Assembly: GCA_023301395.1 (NCBI GenBank) | Contig: JALZUY010000286.1 | Coordinates: 1 to 14,984 of the forward strand | From: Nonlabens sp. | Lineage (GTDB): Bacteria; Bacteroidota; Bacteroidia; Flavobacteriales; Flavobacteriaceae | Direction: 5' to 3' | DNA length: 14,984 nt | Shown here: piece after piece, positions 13,800-14,984 of the stretch | Layout: the number at the start of each line of letters is the position of its first letter | How positions within the stretch are numbered: the first letter of the stretch is position 1 | Translations under genes and position numbers: made by a program | Notes under the pieces: generated by a model | What the model saw: only the letters and a program-made list of their open reading frames with translations | Databases searched by the model: none | What the model was told of the DNA's origin: nothing

Positions 13800-13830
13800 A
13801 AAAAGCCCATCCATAAGGATGGGCTTTTTT
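13800..13830 (+). terminator. Rho-independent terminator of cold-shock gene 2
   Basis: AAAAAGCCCATCC pairs perfectly with GGATGGGCTTTTT around an ATAA loop, with a T-run at the end, 22 bases after the stop. It is the strongest terminator in the window and is symmetrical enough to act on both strands. Confidence 0.9.
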
Positions 13831-13986
13831 ATGCACTAAACTCAAGTAAAAGCTTACCATAACTGTTTTACAATTCTTCAATAACAATAAATCACCTAGT
13901 CTCCTCATTATTAGACGATAATTTATTCAACGCACGCACTTATAGTTTTAAACATGGCATAAATGGATTAGCTATTTGTTAATATC

Positions 13987-14014
13987 TTGCTTATTAGTAT
14001 TATTACAAGCTTTG
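13987..14014 (+). promoter_or_regulatory. Weak promoter candidate for TPR gene
   Basis: TTG at 13987-13989 and AAGCTTTG at 14007-14014 are separated by 17 bases; the second matches TAnnTTTG except for its first base. An imperfect inverted repeat (GTATTATTAC at 13997-14006 and TTAGTAATAC at 14026-14035, eight of ten paired) flanks the element. Nothing else is recognised in the gap 13831-14052. Confidence 0.3.
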
Positions 14015-14052
14015 GTCTATTATGATTAGTAATACCAACAGATTTTAAGATT

Positions 14053-14763
14053 ATGAATTACAAACGCATTCTATTTCTAGTACTTTCCCTTTTTGCCATA
14101 GCTTCTCAAGCACAAAACAAGGTGCTAGATAGTTTAAAACAAGAACTATTTCTTCATCCTGAAAAGGACACTACTAGAGTTAAAATGCTCAATAATTTAG
14201 TTTATGATCTACAAGAAATAGATTTAAAAACTGCCGAAATGTTTATTAAAGAATCTGAATTAATAATTGATTCATTAAACTATACGGCTGGTAAGGCACA
14301 GCTGTTATATTACGTAGGATACATTGACATGATGAAGTCGGATTATTCAAAAGCTATCGAACGTAATACGGAAGCTATTAGACTTTACAAAACCTTAAAC
14401 AATAAAAGAGGCATTTCTTATAGTTACAACACGATAGGTAACGCATATTATAATCAAGGTAACTTTCCCAAAGCTATAGAGAGTTATCAAAAAACTATTG
14501 AGATAGATCAAGTAAGAGGTGATGAAAGGGCAGTTGCCTACAATATAGAGAACATAGGTAATATTTATGCAGATCAAGGTGATTATGACAAGGCTATTAG
14601 TAATTATAATAAATCAAAAGTTTATAAAGAAAGAGAGAAGGATTCTTCTGGACTGGTAACATTATACATTAATATAGGATCTATTTATGCCGATAAAGAT
14701 GATTCACCTCGAGCCATTGAAAATTTCAATAAAGCATTTAACCTTTTGTTAGATTTATGTTAA
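14053..14763 (+). CDS. Secreted TPR protein, probably truncated
   Basis: The 236-residue product begins with a type I signal peptide (MNYKRILFLVLSLFAIASQA, probably cut after residue 20). After a helical lead-in (about 22-80) it has four tetratricopeptide repeats at about 82-115, 122-155, 162-195 and 202-235, each with the G..Y...G.Y.KAI pattern (for example IGNAYYNQGNFPKAIESY). It stops at the end of the fourth repeat with LLLDLC. In Flavobacteriia, such signal-plus-TPR N-termini usually continue into more repeats, a membrane helix and a histidine-kinase or LuxR output domain, all missing here. The other two frames after the stop show no further TPR, so a simple frameshift does not explain it. 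It may be a gene remnant or a short stand-alone form. Its stop overlaps that of the convergent small membrane gene. Confidence 0.75.
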   Translation: MNYKRILFLVLSLFAIASQAQNKVLDSLKQELFLHPEKDTTRVKMLNNLVYDLQEIDLKTAEMFIKESELIIDSLNYTAGKAQLLYYVGYIDMMKSDYSKAIERNTEAIRLYKTLNNKRGISYSYNTIGNAYYNQGNFPKAIESYQKTIEIDQVRGDERAVAYNIENIGNIYADQGDYDKAISNYNKSKVYKEREKDSSGLVTLYINIGSIYADKDDSPRAIENFNKAFNLLLDLC

Positions 14764-14912
14764 TCAGATTTTTTTTTGCTAAAAAGAAAGTAAACTCCTA
14801 TAATTACCATTATCATTAGACAAACAATTTGAAATACAAAATATTTTCCAGGAAAAAATAATTGGGTAATTAAAATTACTGCAAACGGTACGTTTATTAA
14901 ATATTTTTTCAT
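14760..14912 (-). CDS. Small hypothetical two-helix membrane protein
   Basis: On the minus strand an ATG at 14912 opens a 50-codon frame ending in TAA at 14760-14762. The product starts MKKYLINVPFAVILITQLFF, continues PGKYFVFQIV and a second hydrophobic segment CLMIMVIIGVYFLF, and ends SKKKSD. Two membrane helices (about 5-20 and 25-44), a basic N-terminus and a basic C-terminal tail make a plausible small membrane protein. I do not recognise a family. No clear promoter is seen upstream (14913-14984), and AT-rich DNA easily produces hydrophobic frames, so it may be spurious. It overlaps the TPR gene by 4 bases at the stops (TTAA). Confidence 0.45.
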   Translation of the reverse strand: MKKYLINVPFAVILITQLFFPGKYFVFQIVCLMIMVIIGVYFLFSKKKSD

Positions 14913-14984
14913 AATAAATCTTATTGTAAACAATTATTAAAATTACTTAAAGCCGTTTCCATACAAATAACAAATCCAACAGAT

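Noticed and set aside
1..14984. CRISPR arrays, tRNA genes, insertion sequences, toxin-antitoxin or phage-defence modules
   Set aside because: I searched both strands by eye and saw no regularly spaced repeats, cloverleaf sequences, transposase motifs or defence-type domains.

Overview
The window looks like a chromosomal stretch from a marine-type member of the Flavobacteriaceae (Bacteroidota). The base composition is AT-rich. Genes generally lack Shine-Dalgarno sequences, and at least eight starts are preceded by the Bacteroidota -7 element TAnnTTTG. The protein families (GT9 heptosyltransferase-like, DUF3817, a J-domain/KTSC protein, a DbpA-like helicase with DEFD in motif II) fit this group. 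A 14-16 bp palindrome, GCTTTCGCGAAAGC, recurs through the window; from memory it is common in marine Flavobacteriaceae. I see no rRNA, tRNA, CRISPR array, transposase or phage gene.

Layout. Bases 1-233 hold the end of an acyl-CoA thioesterase. It is followed by an unusually AT-rich orphan secreted-protein gene (243-1211), which converges on a small DUF3817 membrane protein (minus strand). A divergent FAD-dependent amine-oxidase-like flavoprotein (1645-2889) abuts a minus-strand pair: a lipoprotein gene followed by a short MscS-type channel gene with overlapping stop and start. Next come a zinc alcohol dehydrogenase (4509-5552), a repeat- and terminator-containing gap, and a stand-alone lpxD (5783-6772). 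A likely three-gene operon follows (6836-9752): a J-domain/KTSC protein, an atypical zinc-ribbon short-chain dehydrogenase lacking the catalytic tyrosine, and an EamA transporter. A second likely operon (9885-11463) has a glycosyltransferase family 9 enzyme and a PepSY-type membrane protein. Then come a DEAD-box RNA helicase with a DbpA-type RNA-binding tail (11611-12921), two nearly identical tandem cold-shock protein genes each with its own promoter and terminator, a short TPR protein that looks truncated, and a convergent 50-residue membrane protein on the minus strand.

How it fits together. Envelope functions recur: lpxD for lipid A, GT9 for LPS core or another surface glycan, MscS, lipoprotein and DUF3817. 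The helicase and the two cold-shock proteins form an RNA-remodelling neighbourhood plausibly linked to cold growth. Convergent genes are packed end to end, with stop codons overlapping or touching in all three pairs. I find no strong case for a large undescribed system. The most unusual items are the zinc-ribbon SDR without its tyrosine next to a J-domain/KTSC protein, the recurrent palindrome, and the tandem cold-shock duplication. Start sites for four genes (DUF3817, EamA, GT9, lipoprotein) were judged from promoter position or gene overlap.
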